Below are positions 40,689 through 49,916 of a stretch of DNA of 64,000 nt, one piece after another. The DNA comes from Alkalispirillum mobile. GTDB taxonomy: Bacteria > Pseudomonadota > Gammaproteobacteria > Nitrococcales > Halorhodospiraceae. The notes below the pieces were generated by a model, which saw only the letters and a program-made list of their open reading frames with translations, did not search any database and was not told the origin of the DNA. Position 1 is the stretch's first letter; every line of letters begins with the position of its first letter. The position numbers and the translations under genes were made by a program. The DNA lies in assembly GCF_003664325.1 (NCBI RefSeq), contig NZ_RCDA01000002.1, positions 1 to 64,000 on the forward strand, read 5' to 3'.

Positions 40689-42230
40689 CTAGTCCTCCTT
40701 TTCCGCGGACTTCTTTCGGCGGGCCCGGGCCAGGGCGGCGTTGATGGTGGCCTTGCGGTCGTCCTTGCCCTGCTTCAGGGCCTCCTTCTTGCGACGGCGC
40801 CGTTCGGCCTGTTCCTGTTTCTCCCGTTCCAGCCGTTCCTGGCGGAATTCATGACGGCGGCGGGCCAACTCCGCCCGTGCCTGCTCCTTCTCCCGCTCGG
40901 CGATGGCGCCCTTGGCGTGGCGGAAGTACTGCACCAGCGGGATCTGGCTGGGGCAGACCCAGGCGCATGCGCCGCATTCGATGCAGTCGAACACCCCCCA
41001 GTCGTCCGCCAGGGTGTAGTCGCGGCTGCGGGTGTACCAGTAGATCTGTTGCGGGGTCAGGGCCTCCGGGCACACCTCGGCGCAGGCGCCGCAGCGGATG
41101 CAGGGCATCGCCGGTGCCGACGGGGTGAGCTCGGCCGGGGTGGCGGCCAGCAGGCAGTTGGTGCCCTTGATGACAGGGACGGCGTCGTCCAGCAGGGAGC
41201 GGCCCATCAGGCTGCCGCCCATCACCAGTTGCGCGACCCGGGGGTGGTAGCCGCCGCAATGGGCGACCAGTTCGCTGACCGGCGTGCCGATGCGCGCCTC
41301 CAGGTTGCCCGGCTGGCGGACGCCATCGCCGGTCACCGTGACGATGCGCTGCGTCAGCGGCTCGCCGTATAGAACGGCCCGGTGGATGGCGGCGAAGGTG
41401 GCGACGTTGCTGGTGATCACCCCGACGTCCTTGGGCAGGCCGTCCGGCGGCACCCGGCGCCCGGTGAGGTTCTCGATCAACTGCCGTTCGCTGCCGGCGG
41501 GATAGCGTTCGGGAATGCGGTCAATGGTCCAGGCCAACGGACCGTGGGCCAGCCCGCTGTCCTCGAGGGCCCGCTCCAGTGCGTGGGCCGCCTCCGGCTT
41601 GTCGCTCTCCACGGCGACCCGGACCCGTCCGGCGCCCAGCATGCCGGCAGCGATGGCCGCTCCGGATAATATCTCCGTGGGCCGCTCCCGCATCAGCCGG
41701 TCGTCGCAGGTGAGGTGGGTATCGCATTCCACCCCGTTCACGATCAGCGTGTCCGGCGGCGTATCGGCGGGCGGGTTGAGTTTGATGGCGGTGGGGAAGG
41801 CTGCGCCGCCCAGGCCGACGATGCCCGCCTCGCGGATACGGGCGCGCAGGACCCGCGCCGGGGTGTCCGTCGGGTCGTCGATGGGCGGTAGCGGCGGGGC
41901 CCACCGGTCCTCACCGTCGGTCTCGATCACGATGCAGGGCGCGGACAGGCCGGAGGGGTGGGGGACTGGGCGGTCCTCGATGGCGATCACCGTGCCCGAA
42001 CTGCTGGCGTGCACCGGGGCGCAGACGTAGTTGTCAGCGCGGGCCACTGGTTGGCCGCGCAGCACGGTGTCGCCCACTGCCACCACCGGCTCGGCCGGCT
42101 CACCGATGTGCTGGTGCAGCGGGAGTACCAGGGTGCGGGGCAGGGGCCCGGGCCGGATGGCCTGATCGCGGGTATGCCGTCTGCCATCCAGGTCGAGCCC
42201 GCCGCGGAAGCCGTGCAACGGCCCGCTCAC
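40689..42230 (-). CDS. rnfC: Rnf electron transport complex subunit C
   Basis: RnfC is the peripheral NADH-binding, FMN and iron-sulfur subunit. The start is GTG 42230, in the GTGA overlap with the rnfB stop and behind GGGAGG; this places the conserved [13 protein letters not shown] at the N-terminus. It has 513 residues: a barrel-sandwich domain, the NADH/FMN site [15 protein letters not shown], and two 4Fe-4S motifs ([12 protein letters not shown] and [12 protein letters not shown]). The last ~95 residues are a highly charged Arg/Lys/Glu/Gln coiled-coil tail, present but variable in the family. Confidence 0.94.
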   Translation of the reverse strand: MSGPLHGFRGGLDLDGRRHTRDQAIRPGPLPRTLVLPLHQHIGEPAEPVVAVGDTVLRGQPVARADNYVCAPVHASSSGTVIAIEDRPVPHPSGLSAPCIVIETDGEDRWAPPLPPIDDPTDTPARVLRARIREAGIVGLGGAAFPTAIKLNPPADTPPDTLIVNGVECDTHLTCDDRLMRERPTEILSGAAIAAGMLGAGRVRVAVESDKPEAAHALERALEDSGLAHGPLAWTIDRIPERYPAGSERQLIENLTGRRVPPDGLPKDVGVITSNVATFAAIHRAVLYGEPLTQRIVTVTGDGVRQPGNLEARIGTPVSELVAHCGGYHPRVAQLVMGGSLMGRSLLDDAVPVIKGTNCLLAATPAELTPSAPAMPCIRCGACAEVCPEALTPQQIYWYTRSRDYTLADDWGVFDCIECGACAWVCPSQIPLVQYFRHAKGAIAEREKEQARAELARRRHEFRQERLEREKQEQAERRRRKKEALKQGKDDRKATINAALARARRKKSAEKED

Positions 42231-42790
42231 GCCGCCTCCCGGCTGGAGCGCGGCCCGTCGGCGGGCAGTGGCCAGTGCCACTCCGCCAGGTCCAGCTCTA
42301 CCGGCACCATGTGGATGCAGTCCACCGGGCAGGGGTCCACACAGAGGTCGCAGCCGGTGCATTCGTCCCGGATCACCGTATGCATCTGTTTCGGTGCCCC
42401 CAGGATGGCGTCCACCGGGCAGGCCTGGATGCAGCGGGTGCAGCCGATGCAGACCGACTCGTCCACCCAGGCCACCCGCGGGGTGTCCGGCGTCTCGCCC
42501 CGTTCCTCGTCCAGCGGCAGGGGCTCCACGCCCAGCAGGTCCGCCAGGGTCTGGACCGTGTCCTGCCCCCCCGGCGGGCAGCGGTTGATCTCGGCCTCGC
42601 CGGCGGCGATGGCCTCGGCGTAGGGGCGGCAGCCGCCGAATCCGCACTGGCCGCACTGGGTCTGGGGAAGGACTGAATCCACCTGGTCGGCGATGGGGTT
42701 GCCCTCCACCCGGAAGCGCACGGCGGCAAAGCCCAGCAGCGCGCCGCTGCCGAGAGCCAGGGCCGTGATTGCCAGTATGGATGTCAGCAT
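42227..42790 (-). CDS. rnfB: Rnf electron transport complex subunit B
   Basis: RnfB is the ferredoxin-like electron entry subunit, 187 residues. It has an N-terminal membrane helix, the [15 protein letters not shown] 4Fe-4S domain from about residue 46, then two ferredoxin clusters ([14 protein letters not shown] and [15 protein letters not shown]). The length is that of gammaproteobacterial RsxB. A 64-base gap separates it from rnfA. Confidence 0.96.
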   Translation of the reverse strand: MLTSILAITALALGSGALLGFAAVRFRVEGNPIADQVDSVLPQTQCGQCGFGGCRPYAEAIAAGEAEINRCPPGGQDTVQTLADLLGVEPLPLDEERGETPDTPRVAWVDESVCIGCTRCIQACPVDAILGAPKQMHTVIRDECTGCDLCVDPCPVDCIHMVPVELDLAEWHWPLPADGPRSSREAA

Positions 42791-42854
42791 GATCGACTCC
42801 GTGACCGTTCAGGCCGGTGGCCGTCGTCGGGTGTCGCCGGGCGGGCCGCCTTGG

Positions 42855-43436
42855 CTAAAGGCGAACCAGGCCGGCGAAGCCCATGAAGCCCATGGACAGG
42901 ATGCCCGCTGTCACCAGCGCCACCGAAGCGCCGCGAAAGGGCAGGGGCACATCGGCCACCTCCAGTCGCTCGCGCAGGGCCGCGAACAACACCAGTACCA
43001 GCGAGAAGCCGGCGGCCGCCCCGAAACCATAGACCGCGGATTCCAGGAAACTGTTCTGCTCCTGCAGGTTGAGCAACGCCACGCCGAGCACGGCGCAGTT
43101 GGTGGTGATCAGCGGCAGGTAGATGCCCAGCACCTGGTGCAGCAGCGGGCTGGCTCGGCGAACCGCCATCTCGGTGAACTGCACCACCACCGCGATCACC
43201 AAAATAAAGGTGATGGTGCGCAGGTATTCTACCCCCAGCGGCGCCAGCAGGTACGCGTGGACCAGGTAACTGCAGACCGCCGAGAGCGTGAGTACAAAGG
43301 TGGTGGCCAGGGCCATGCCCATGGCCGTCTCCAGTTGCCGCGAGACGCCCATGAAGGGGCAGAGCCCCAGGAACTTCACCAGCACGAAGTTGTTGACCAG
43401 GACCGTCGAGACCAGGATCAGTGCCAGTTCCGTCAT
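42855..43436 (-). CDS. rnfA: Rnf electron transport complex subunit A
   Basis: RnfA is a six-helix membrane subunit of 193 residues and the mirror-topology partner of Rnf[20 protein letters not shown] and [17 protein letters not shown] contain the two conserved Cys that bind the membrane iron-sulfur centre. It is the first rnf gene, 24 bases after metG, an order typical of gammaproteobacteria. Confidence 0.96.
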   Translation of the reverse strand: MTELALILVSTVLVNNFVLVKFLGLCPFMGVSRQLETAMGMALATTFVLTLSAVCSYLVHAYLLAPLGVEYLRTITFILVIAVVVQFTEMAVRRASPLLHQVLGIYLPLITTNCAVLGVALLNLQEQNSFLESAVYGFGAAAGFSLVLVLFAALRERLEVADVPLPFRGASVALVTAGILSMGFMGFAGLVRL

Positions 43437-43460
43437 GGCGTCAGCCGGCGTGGCCGGGGC

Positions 43461-45488
43461 TTACTTGACCCGCATCCCCGGCTGGGCACCCTCGTGCGGT
43501 TCCAGCACGTACAGGTCGCTGCCACCAGGGCCGGCAGCCAGCACCATGCCCTCGGAGACGCCGAACTTCATCTTGCGCGGCTTGAGGTTGGCGACCATTA
43601 CCGTGAGCTTGCCCTGCAGGTCTTCCGGTTGGTAGGCCTGCTTGATGCCAGCGAACACCTGGCGGGTCTCCCCGCCCAGGTCCAGCTCCAGGCGCAGCAG
43701 CTTGTCGGCGCCCGCCACGTGTTCCGCTTTTTCGATGCGGGCCACCCGCAGGTCCAGCTTGGTGAAGTCGCCGATCTCGATCTGCTCGCCGATCGGGTCC
43801 TTGGCCAGGGGGCTGTCCTCGGCGGGTTGCGGGTCACCCTTGGGCTGTAGGGTCTTCTTGGAGTCTTCCAGCATGGCCTCCACCTTGTCCGGGTCCACCC
43901 GGGTCATCAGCGGTTTGAACTTGCGGATCTCGTGGTCGAGCAGGGGCGTCTTGGCGTCGGCCCAGTCCTGCTCCGGCAGGTTCAGGAAGGCCTCGGCATC
44001 GGCGGCCAGCCTCGGCAGTACCGGCTTGAGGTAGACCACCAGCACCCGGAAGAGGTTGAGCCCCAGCGTGCAGATGTCCTGCACCCGGTCGGCCTGGTCT
44101 TCCTGCTTGGCCAGCACCCAGGGCTTTTGCTCGTCCACGTACTGGTTGGCCTGGTCGGCCAGGGCCATGATCTCGCGCATGGCGCGGGAGAACTCGCGCT
44201 TCTCGTAGAGTTCGGCGATGTGCTCCCCGGCCGCGGTGAACTGCCGGTAGAGCGCCGGGTCGTCCAGCGTGTCGCCCAGGCGCCCTTCGAAGCGCTTGTT
44301 GATGAACCCGGCGCAGCGGCTGGCGATGTTCACCAGCTTGCCCACCAGGTCGGAATTGACCCGCTGGGTGAAGTCGTCCAGAGAGAGGTCGATATCGTGG
44401 ACGCTGGCGCCCAGCTTGGCGGCGAAGTAGTAGCGCAGGTACTCCGGGTCGAGATGGTCCAGCCAGGTGCGGGCCATGATGAAGGTCCCGCGTGACTTGG
44501 ACATCTTCTGCCCGTTGACCGTGAGGAAGCCGTGGGCGCAGATCTCGTTGGGCGTGCGGAAGCCCGCCCCGTGCAGGATCGCCGGCCAGAACAGGGCGTG
44601 GAAGTAGATAATGTCCTTGCCGATGAAGTGGTAGAGCTCGGCGCTGGAGTCCGGGTTCCACCACTCGTCGAAGTCGATGCCCTTGCGATCGCACAGGTTC
44701 TTGAAGCTGGCCATGTAGCCGATGGGCGCGTCCAGCCAGACGTAGAAGTACTTGTTCTCGGTGCCGGGGATGCGGAAGCCGAAGTAGGGCGCATCGCGGG
44801 AGATGTCCCAGCTGCGCAGGCCGTCTTCGAACCACTCCGCCAGCTTGTTGGCCACCTCGGTCTGCAGGTGCTCGGGGCTTGCCCACTCCCGCAGCATGGC
44901 CTCGAATTCCTGCAGGCGGAAAAAGTAGTGCTCGGACTCGCGCTCTATCGGGCGCTCGCCGGAAACCACCGAGACGGCGTTCTCGAGCTCCGCCGGGGTG
45001 TAGGTGGCCCCGCACGCCTCGCAGGAGTCGCCGTACTGGTCGTCCGCGCCGCACCGGGGGCATTCGCCCTTGATGTAGCGGTCGGGCAGGAACATCTCCA
45101 GTTTGGGGTCGTAGGCCTGCTTGATGACCTTGCGGTCCACGTAGCCGGCCTCGTCCAGCCGCGAGTAGATCAGCTCGGCGAAGTAGCGGTTTTCGTCCGA
45201 GTGGGTGCTGTGGTAGTTATCGAACTCGATCAGGAAGTCGGCAAAGTCGCGCTGGTGCTCCTCGCCCACCTCGGCGATCAACTCCTCGGGGCTGATGCCC
45301 CGCTCCCGCGCCTTGAGCATGATGGGCGTGCCGTGGGCGTCGTCGGCGCAGACGTAGTAGCACTCATGGCCGCGCAGGCGCTGGAAGCGGGTCCAGATAT
45401 CGGTCTGGATGTACTCTACGAGGTGGCCCAGGTGGATGGGGCCGTTGGCGTAGGGTAGGGCGCTGGTGACCAGTATCTTTCGCGTCAT
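43461..45488 (-). CDS. metG: methionyl-tRNA synthetase
   Basis: MetG charges tRNA-Met. Starting at ATG 45488 gives 675 residues. The class I HIGH motif reads HLGH (19-22) and KMSKS lies at 328-332. The zinc knuckle [18 protein letters not shown] is present. The C-terminal ~100 residues ([18 protein letters not shown] onward) form the EMAP/Trbp-like tRNA-binding domain that mediates dimerisation. The enzyme is of the long E. coli type. Confidence 0.97.
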   Translation of the reverse strand: MTRKILVTSALPYANGPIHLGHLVEYIQTDIWTRFQRLRGHECYYVCADDAHGTPIMLKARERGISPEELIAEVGEEHQRDFADFLIEFDNYHSTHSDENRYFAELIYSRLDEAGYVDRKVIKQAYDPKLEMFLPDRYIKGECPRCGADDQYGDSCEACGATYTPAELENAVSVVSGERPIERESEHYFFRLQEFEAMLREWASPEHLQTEVANKLAEWFEDGLRSWDISRDAPYFGFRIPGTENKYFYVWLDAPIGYMASFKNLCDRKGIDFDEWWNPDSSAELYHFIGKDIIYFHALFWPAILHGAGFRTPNEICAHGFLTVNGQKMSKSRGTFIMARTWLDHLDPEYLRYYFAAKLGASVHDIDLSLDDFTQRVNSDLVGKLVNIASRCAGFINKRFEGRLGDTLDDPALYRQFTAAGEHIAELYEKREFSRAMREIMALADQANQYVDEQKPWVLAKQEDQADRVQDICTLGLNLFRVLVVYLKPVLPRLAADAEAFLNLPEQDWADAKTPLLDHEIRKFKPLMTRVDPDKVEAMLEDSKKTLQPKGDPQPAEDSPLAKDPIGEQIEIGDFTKLDLRVARIEKAEHVAGADKLLRLELDLGGETRQVFAGIKQAYQPEDLQGKLTVMVANLKPRKMKFGVSEGMVLAAGPGGSDLYVLEPHEGAQPGMRVK

Positions 45489-45596
45489 GCCGGTGTCTTT
45501 TGGGGTTGGTGAGCGGGTTCGGCCCGGTTTCGGGGCGACTCGAATAAGCCGTACAGTATGCCAGATTGTCGCCGGTGGCACATTGGGGGGTTGATC

Positions 45597-45959
45597 TTGC
45601 AGGGATTATTCTGGGTCGCGCTGGGCGGGGCCGCGGGGGCGGTGGCGCGCTGGGCCTTGAATGCCGCCGTCACGGCCCGGGTCCCCGGGGACTTTCCCTG
45701 GGGCACGTTGGCGGTGAATGGCCTCGGGTCGCTGCTGATCGGCTGGCTGGCCACGGTGCTGGCGCCGGGCGGCGAGTTGGCGCTGCTGTTCATGCTCGGC
45801 GTGTGTGGCAGCTTCACCACGGTCTCCTCCTTCGGGCTCCAGGCGGTGCAGCTGATCGACGACGGCCGTGGAGCGGTGGCCGCACTCTACGTGCTGATCT
45901 CCTTCACCGGCTGCCTGGGGGCGGCCGCGTTCGGCTTATGGCTGGGGGGTGGCCTGTGA
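45597..45959 (+). CDS. crcB: CrcB fluoride channel, first of a tandem pair
   Basis: CrcB/Fluc exports fluoride. The product has about 120 residues and four helices. [28 protein letters not shown] and [15 protein letters not shown] are hallmarks. I prefer TTG 45597, 6 bases behind a G-run acting as Shine-Dalgarno, since the conserved region begins at once; an ATG at 45558 would add 13 unconserved residues. It overlaps the second crcB by 4 bases. No fluoride riboswitch was recognised upstream. The gene is divergent from metG. Confidence 0.88.
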   Translation: MQGLFWVALGGAAGAVARWALNAAVTARVPGDFPWGTLAVNGLGSLLIGWLATVLAPGGELALLFMLGVCGSFTTVSSFGLQAVQLIDDGRGAVAALYVLISFTGCLGAAAFGLWLGGGL

Positions 45960-46321
45960 GGGTGATGATCTGGGTCGCGCTGGGTGGGGCGCTGGGCGCT
46001 GCACTGCGGTACCTGCTCGGCCTGGCCCCCTGGGGCGCCTTCCCCTGGGATACGCTGCTGGTGAACGGCCTGGGGTGTCTGGTCATCGGTTGGGTGGCGA
46101 TACGCACGGCACCGGACGGGGCCTGGCCACTGGCGCCGCACCTGCGGCAGTTTCTGATGACGGGGGTGTGTGGCGGCTTCACCACCTTCTCGGTCTTCAG
46201 CCTGGAGACCCTGGCCCTGTTGCAGGACGGGGCCTGGGTGTGGGGCGCGCTGTACGTGGGTGCCACGCTTCTGGTGGCCTTGCTCGGGGCTGCGGCCGGT
46301 ATAGCCCTGGCGCGGGACTGA
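45956..46321 (+). CDS. crcB: CrcB fluoride channel, second of a tandem pair
   Basis: A second CrcB of 121 residues, starting at GTG 45956 within a GTGA overlap. VALGGALGAALRYLLGL, DTLLVNGLGCLVIGW and GVCGGFTTFSVFSLE are typical. The two copies differ enough that they could form a heterodimeric channel, as in bacteria with paired crcB genes, or act as separate homodimers. ATG at 45965 is an alternative start. Confidence 0.9.
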   Translation: MRVMIWVALGGALGAALRYLLGLAPWGAFPWDTLLVNGLGCLVIGWVAIRTAPDGAWPLAPHLRQFLMTGVCGGFTTFSVFSLETLALLQDGAWVWGALYVGATLLVALLGAAAGIALARD

Positions 46322-46327
46322 GGCCGG

Positions 46328-48343
46328 TTATTCGGCCCCGCCCTCGTGCGCCGCGCCCTCGGCCGTCGTCGGCAGGATCAGCGGGATGGGGACGTGCAGT
46401 GCGGCGGCCAGCGCGCGCAGCAGCTCCGCCTCCCGGATGTTCACCTGCCCGTTGTGGGCCACGGTGGCCACCATCGCCTCCACCAGCTTGCGCTTGTTGC
46501 CCGGGGAGAGGCGGTCGAGTCGGGGCAGCATCGTGCCCAGGGCCTTGGGCCAGTTCTCGGGGATCCCGTAGCTGGGAGGCTGGTTCTCGCGGTAGAGCAC
46601 GGCCATGCCGGCGGCATAGGCGGCCCGGGCGCTTTCTTTGTCGCCCTCCGCGCCGGCCGCGGCCAGCACCGAGAGCAGCTGGCGGATGCCCTCCACCTTA
46701 TCCGCATTGACCCGGGCGTGGCCGCGGTCCGCGCCACTGGGGTTGAGTACATCGCGCAGGTGCCCGTTGAACAGCTGTGCCAGCGCGAACTCGAACACCG
46801 AGACCTGGCCGTCCTTGGCGATCAGCGCCTCCACCGTGGCCTGCAATGCCGCCAGGTCTTCCCGCGGTTGGTGGCGGAGCGCGGGCAGGGCCAGTTCCAG
46901 CACCGGCAGGCGCTGGTCCGGTGCCAGGGTCCAGTCGGCCGCAAGCCACCCCTGCAGGGTCTCTGCGGCCTCGTCCCCCCAGTCCTCTGCCACCTGCTGC
47001 AGTTGCTGGTCCCGCACCTTGCGGTCGTCGCTGATCAGCAGGTAGAGCACCGCCAGACCGGCCTGGTCGCTGTGCACTGCATCGGTGAGCGGATCGGGCA
47101 GGCGCTCGATCAGGCGGGCCGCGCCCTGGTGGCGGCGGGTGTCGGGCTGGTCCACGTCGGCGAGAATCGCCGCCAGGATGGCCCCCTGGGGCAGGGCCTC
47201 CATGCCGGGCAGCGGGGTGACGCCGGGAATGCCGCTGCGCCCACCGGTCTGTGCCTCTTCCCGTGACTGGCGGGCGGCCGCTTCCGCTTCAGCCCGGGCC
47301 TCCTTGCGGCGCTTTTCCTGTTGCGCCAGCGCGGCCAGGTCGCGTTCGGGGTCGAACTGCGGGTCGACGGCGCGGATGCGCTGCTCCAGCGGCGGGTGGG
47401 TGGCCAGCAGCCCGCTCATGGAGGCAAAGCCCGAGGCAAACAGCATATGGCTGACCTCCTCGGTCTCCGGGGATTCCAGGCCGGAGCCGCGGCTGTGCAG
47501 GGCGATCTTTTTCAGCGCACCGCCGATGCTGTCCGGGTTGCGGGTGTACTGCACCGCCGAGGCGTCGGCCAGGAATTCGCGCTGGCGCGAGACCGCCGCC
47601 TTGATCAGCCGGCCGAAGAACACCCCCAGCGCCCCCACCAGGATCAGCGCCAGCCCCAGGGCAGCGATGCCCATGGCGGCCTGTTTGCCTTCCCGGCTGC
47701 CGCCGCCGACAAAGATGGCGCGGGTCATGAACCGGCCCACCACGGTGAGCACCAGTAACCCGAACACTACCCCCATCAGGCGGATGTTCAGGCGCATGTC
47801 GCCGTTGACGATGTGGGCGAACTCGTGGGCCACCACGCCCTGCAGTTCCTCGCGGTTCAGCTTCTCCAGCGTACCGCGGGTCACTGCCACGGCGGCGTCG
47901 CTCTGGCTGTAGCCGGCGGCGAAGGCATTGATGGCCTTCTCCTCCTCCAGCACGTAGACATCGGGCACCGGCGTGCCGGAGGCCAGCGCCACCTCCTCCA
48001 CCACGTTGAGCAGCTGGCGCCGCTTGGGGTCGCGGGTGTCAGGGGTGACGCGGGTGCCGCCCAGCATCTCCGCCACCTTGCTGCCGCCGCCGGAGAGGCT
48101 GGCCACCCGGAAGGCGCTGGCCAGCCCGATGCCGGCCACCACCAGCACCGTGGAGGTGATCAACAGCTCCAGGTTGTCCTCGACCCACCGCGCCGGCGGG
48201 GCGCCGGCCGGGGGTGGTTCACCCAGGAAGAACAGCACCAGGGCATTGACCACCACGGCGATGGCGATCACCCCCAGTACGAACAAGAGGATCAGCCAGA
48301 GGGTGGTGCGGCGTGCACGGTCCTGATGCTCGAAAAAGTTCAT
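46328..48343 (-). CDS. M48 family zinc metalloprotease with large C-terminal extension
   Basis: The protein has 671 residues. Two N-terminal helices (about 15-38 and 52-75) anchor it; HEFAH near residue 170 is the zinc site, with KAINAFAAGYS and a further helix pair around 185-225, as in HtpX-like proteases. The last ~340 residues are a soluble helical extension that includes a TerB-like stretch (IREAELLRALAAALHVPIP). Membrane protein quality control is the likely role of the protease part; the extension is unassigned. It is convergent with crcB. Confidence 0.88.
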   Translation of the reverse strand: MNFFEHQDRARRTTLWLILLFVLGVIAIAVVVNALVLFFLGEPPPAGAPPARWVEDNLELLITSTVLVVAGIGLASAFRVASLSGGGSKVAEMLGGTRVTPDTRDPKRRQLLNVVEEVALASGTPVPDVYVLEEEKAINAFAAGYSQSDAAVAVTRGTLEKLNREELQGVVAHEFAHIVNGDMRLNIRLMGVVFGLLVLTVVGRFMTRAIFVGGGSREGKQAAMGIAALGLALILVGALGVFFGRLIKAAVSRQREFLADASAVQYTRNPDSIGGALKKIALHSRGSGLESPETEEVSHMLFASGFASMSGLLATHPPLEQRIRAVDPQFDPERDLAALAQQEKRRKEARAEAEAAARQSREEAQTGGRSGIPGVTPLPGMEALPQGAILAAILADVDQPDTRRHQGAARLIERLPDPLTDAVHSDQAGLAVLYLLISDDRKVRDQQLQQVAEDWGDEAAETLQGWLAADWTLAPDQRLPVLELALPALRHQPREDLAALQATVEALIAKDGQVSVFEFALAQLFNGHLRDVLNPSGADRGHARVNADKVEGIRQLLSVLAAAGAEGDKESARAAYAAGMAVLYRENQPPSYGIPENWPKALGTMLPRLDRLSPGNKRKLVEAMVATVAHNGQVNIREAELLRALAAALHVPIPLILPTTAEGAAHEGGAE

Positions 48344-48423
48344 GTCGGTGTTCCTTCATCCCTTGTTGGAACGGTGATCGCGGGGCGGTGGCCCGTTGGG
48401 GCGGGGGCGCGCCGGCGTTGCCG

Positions 48424-49296
48424 TCAGCCCGCAGCAGGTGCCAGGTCGATCAACCCGGTGGCTATGCCCAGCGCCAGCGCCCAGACATAGAACGAGAATA
48501 CCTTGAGGCGCGCCCGATACAAGAAGTAGATCACCAGTTTCAGGGAGATGATGCCGACGATGGCGGCCACCACGAAGCCCACGGCCAGCGCCGAGAAGCC
48601 CACGGTGTTGGGCAGCCCCAGGCGGTAGACCTCGATGGCCTGGAGCAGGGTGGCCGCGCAGATGGTGGGGATCGCCAGAAAGAAGCTGTACTCGGCCGCC
48701 CAGCGGCGCTTCAGCCCGGTGAACAGGGCGAAGACGATGGTCATTGCGCTGCGGGAGAGCCCGGGCATCAGGGCAAAGCCCTGGGCCAGGCCGATGACAC
48801 CGGCCACCTTCAGGTTGATGCCCTTCAACCCACGCCGGCGCGGGGCCAGCCGGTCGGTCCACCAGAGCAGGATGCCGGTCAGGGTGAGCGTGCCGGCGAT
48901 CATCATGGGTGAGCCGAAGATGTGCTCGAAGGTGGCCTTCAGGGTCAGGCCCAGCACCCCGGTGCACAGTACCGAGAACATGCCCAGCCAGAAGAGCCGC
49001 CAGTAAAGGGGCAGCCCGCCGCGACCACCCCGGCCGGCCCACTCCCAGGCGCCCCCCAGGGCGTTCCCGCTGAAGCGCCAGAGGCTGGGCCAGAACACCA
49101 CCGCAATGGAGACCAGCGTGCCCACGTGGACCACTAGCGCAAACAGGATCATCTCCGGGCTCTCCGGCGGCGGCAGGGTCTCCCCGCGTGCGATGAGCCA
49201 GTGCTCGGTCAGCACCATGTGAGCGGTGGAGCTGACCGGGAGGAACATGAAGATGCCCTGAATGACCCCAAGCAGGGCGGCTATCCACAAGGCCAT
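48424..49296 (-). CDS. divergent undecaprenyl-diphosphatase (UppP/BacA)-like membrane protein
   Basis: This 290-residue protein has about eight helices and belongs to the UppP/BacA family, which dephosphorylates undecaprenyl diphosphate. The start at ATG 49296 has AGGA upstream. The second motif PGLSRSAMT and LPVSSTAH are present. The first motif, normally (E/Q)GxTE with catalytic Glu, reads QGIFM: Gln13 and Met17, so the second acidic residue is missing. It may be a paralogue with altered activity, while an orthodox uppP probably lies elsewhere. The family assignment is firm, the reaction is not. Confidence 0.82.
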   Translation of the reverse strand: MALWIAALLGVIQGIFMFLPVSSTAHMVLTEHWLIARGETLPPPESPEMILFALVVHVGTLVSIAVVFWPSLWRFSGNALGGAWEWAGRGGRGGLPLYWRLFWLGMFSVLCTGVLGLTLKATFEHIFGSPMMIAGTLTLTGILLWWTDRLAPRRRGLKGINLKVAGVIGLAQGFALMPGLSRSAMTIVFALFTGLKRRWAAEYSFFLAIPTICAATLLQAIEVYRLGLPNTVGFSALAVGFVVAAIVGIISLKLVIYFLYRARLKVFSFYVWALALGIATGLIDLAPAAG

Positions 49297-49378
49297 GCGA
49301 TGAAATCCTTTTGGGTGGGGCGGTGAAGCGCTCCTTCTACCCGGCCCGGTGTGAGTGGTCAAGACAGCCTTGCTCAGT

Positions 49379-49408
49379 TTGACAGGCAGCGGGAAACGGG
49401 GTTATTTT
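49379..49408 (+). promoter_or_regulatory. candidate promoter for the mgtE-like leader transcript
   Basis: A perfect TTGACA (49379-49384) is followed after 18 bases by TATTTT (49403-49408). If used, it gives a leader of about 300 bases before the short ORF at 49717 and 500 before the mgtE-like gene. A TAGAAT at 49583-49588 is a weaker alternative -10 box. Confidence 0.4.
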
Positions 49409-49554
49409 GTGAAACGGTTTTAGGCCACAAGAGGTAGTGCGGTTAACTCAAAGCCGCGCAGCCGTTGATGAACCCATCGGTCCCTAGATCGACTTTCAAT
49501 TTAACCAGCCCTGGCCACGCCAATGGCGGCGCTGAGGCGAGCCTGTATTACCCC

Positions 49555-49606
49555 GCCTGATTCCCCCCGGGCACGGCGCCCGTAGAATCCCGCGCGGTAA
49601 TCAGGC
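49555..49606 (+). promoter_or_regulatory. long stem-loop in the mgtE-like leader region
   Basis: The 420-base gap 49297-49716 holds no gene on either strand that I can support. Within it GCCTGATT (49555-49562) and AATCAGGC (49599-49606) form a perfect 8-pair stem that encloses a second small hairpin (GGGC/GCCC). Other short inverted repeats (GCGGTT/AGCCGC near 49440; GCGGT/ACCGC near 49677) suggest a structured RNA leader. No M-box or Mn2+ riboswitch consensus was recognised. Confidence 0.35.
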
Positions 49607-49716
49607 CGCAGCGGGTCTTCACAGCCGAGCTCCAGCAGTCGGCAACCCCTCCCAGCGCTTAGTGGCAGTGCGGTCGCGCGACACCGCGCGCCAGGGCCTT
49701 ATGCCGGGAGGTGACC

Positions 49717-49854
49717 ATGCTCACCGACGACGACGTTCCGCTACCGAGTACCAGCGCCGACGGCCAGCCGCCGTCGGCCCGCCGTGGTGTCCGGTTGGCG
49801 GACGCCGGTGGCATGGTGCCTGTGTCCCCGCAACGAGGCGCGTTCCCAGGCTGA
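49717..49854 (+). CDS. short leader ORF with acidic, Pro-rich N-terminus
   Basis: A 45-codon frame starts with ATG 49717, 5 bases behind a very good GGAGGTG. It begins MLTDDDVPLPSTSADGQPP, an Asp/Pro-rich start like that of the MgtL leader peptide (MEPDPTPLP), which in enteric bacteria destabilises ribosomes at low Mg2+. Its stop codon (49852-49854) lies 7 bases before a hairpin that covers the ribosome-binding site of the next gene. The peptide is probably regulatory, not functional in itself. The ATG overlapping the stop (49854-49856) could also restart translation in the downstream frame. Confidence 0.5.
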   Translation: MLTDDDVPLPSTSADGQPPSARRGVRLADAGGMVPVSPQRGAFPG

Positions 49855-49860
49855 TGCACC

Positions 49861-49916
49861 GGCTCCGGCGACCGGGCGAAAACGCTCGCGTATGCCTGAC
49901 CCATGGAGCCGGAGCC
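49861..49916 (+). promoter_or_regulatory. hairpin masking the Shine-Dalgarno of the truncated mgtE-like gene
   Basis: GGCTCCGG (49861-49868) pairs perfectly with CCGGAGCC (49909-49916), directly touching the ATG at 49917 and including its GGAG. Inside, CGGGCG (49873-49878) and CGCTCG (49883-49888) form a second hairpin with an AAAA loop. A ribosome ending the leader ORF at 49854 would cover or open the 5' arm, so translation of the two frames should be linked. Confidence 0.5.

Noticed and set aside
42231-42656. N-terminal extension of rnfC through rnfB
   Set aside because: The extension is a shifted reading of rnfB; GTG 42230 with GGGAGG and the conserved FRGGL start fits the family.
45489-45596. 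Possible fluoride (crcB) riboswitch ahead of the crcB pair
   Set aside because: I could not find the conserved GGNGATGG-type core or its pseudoknot partner.
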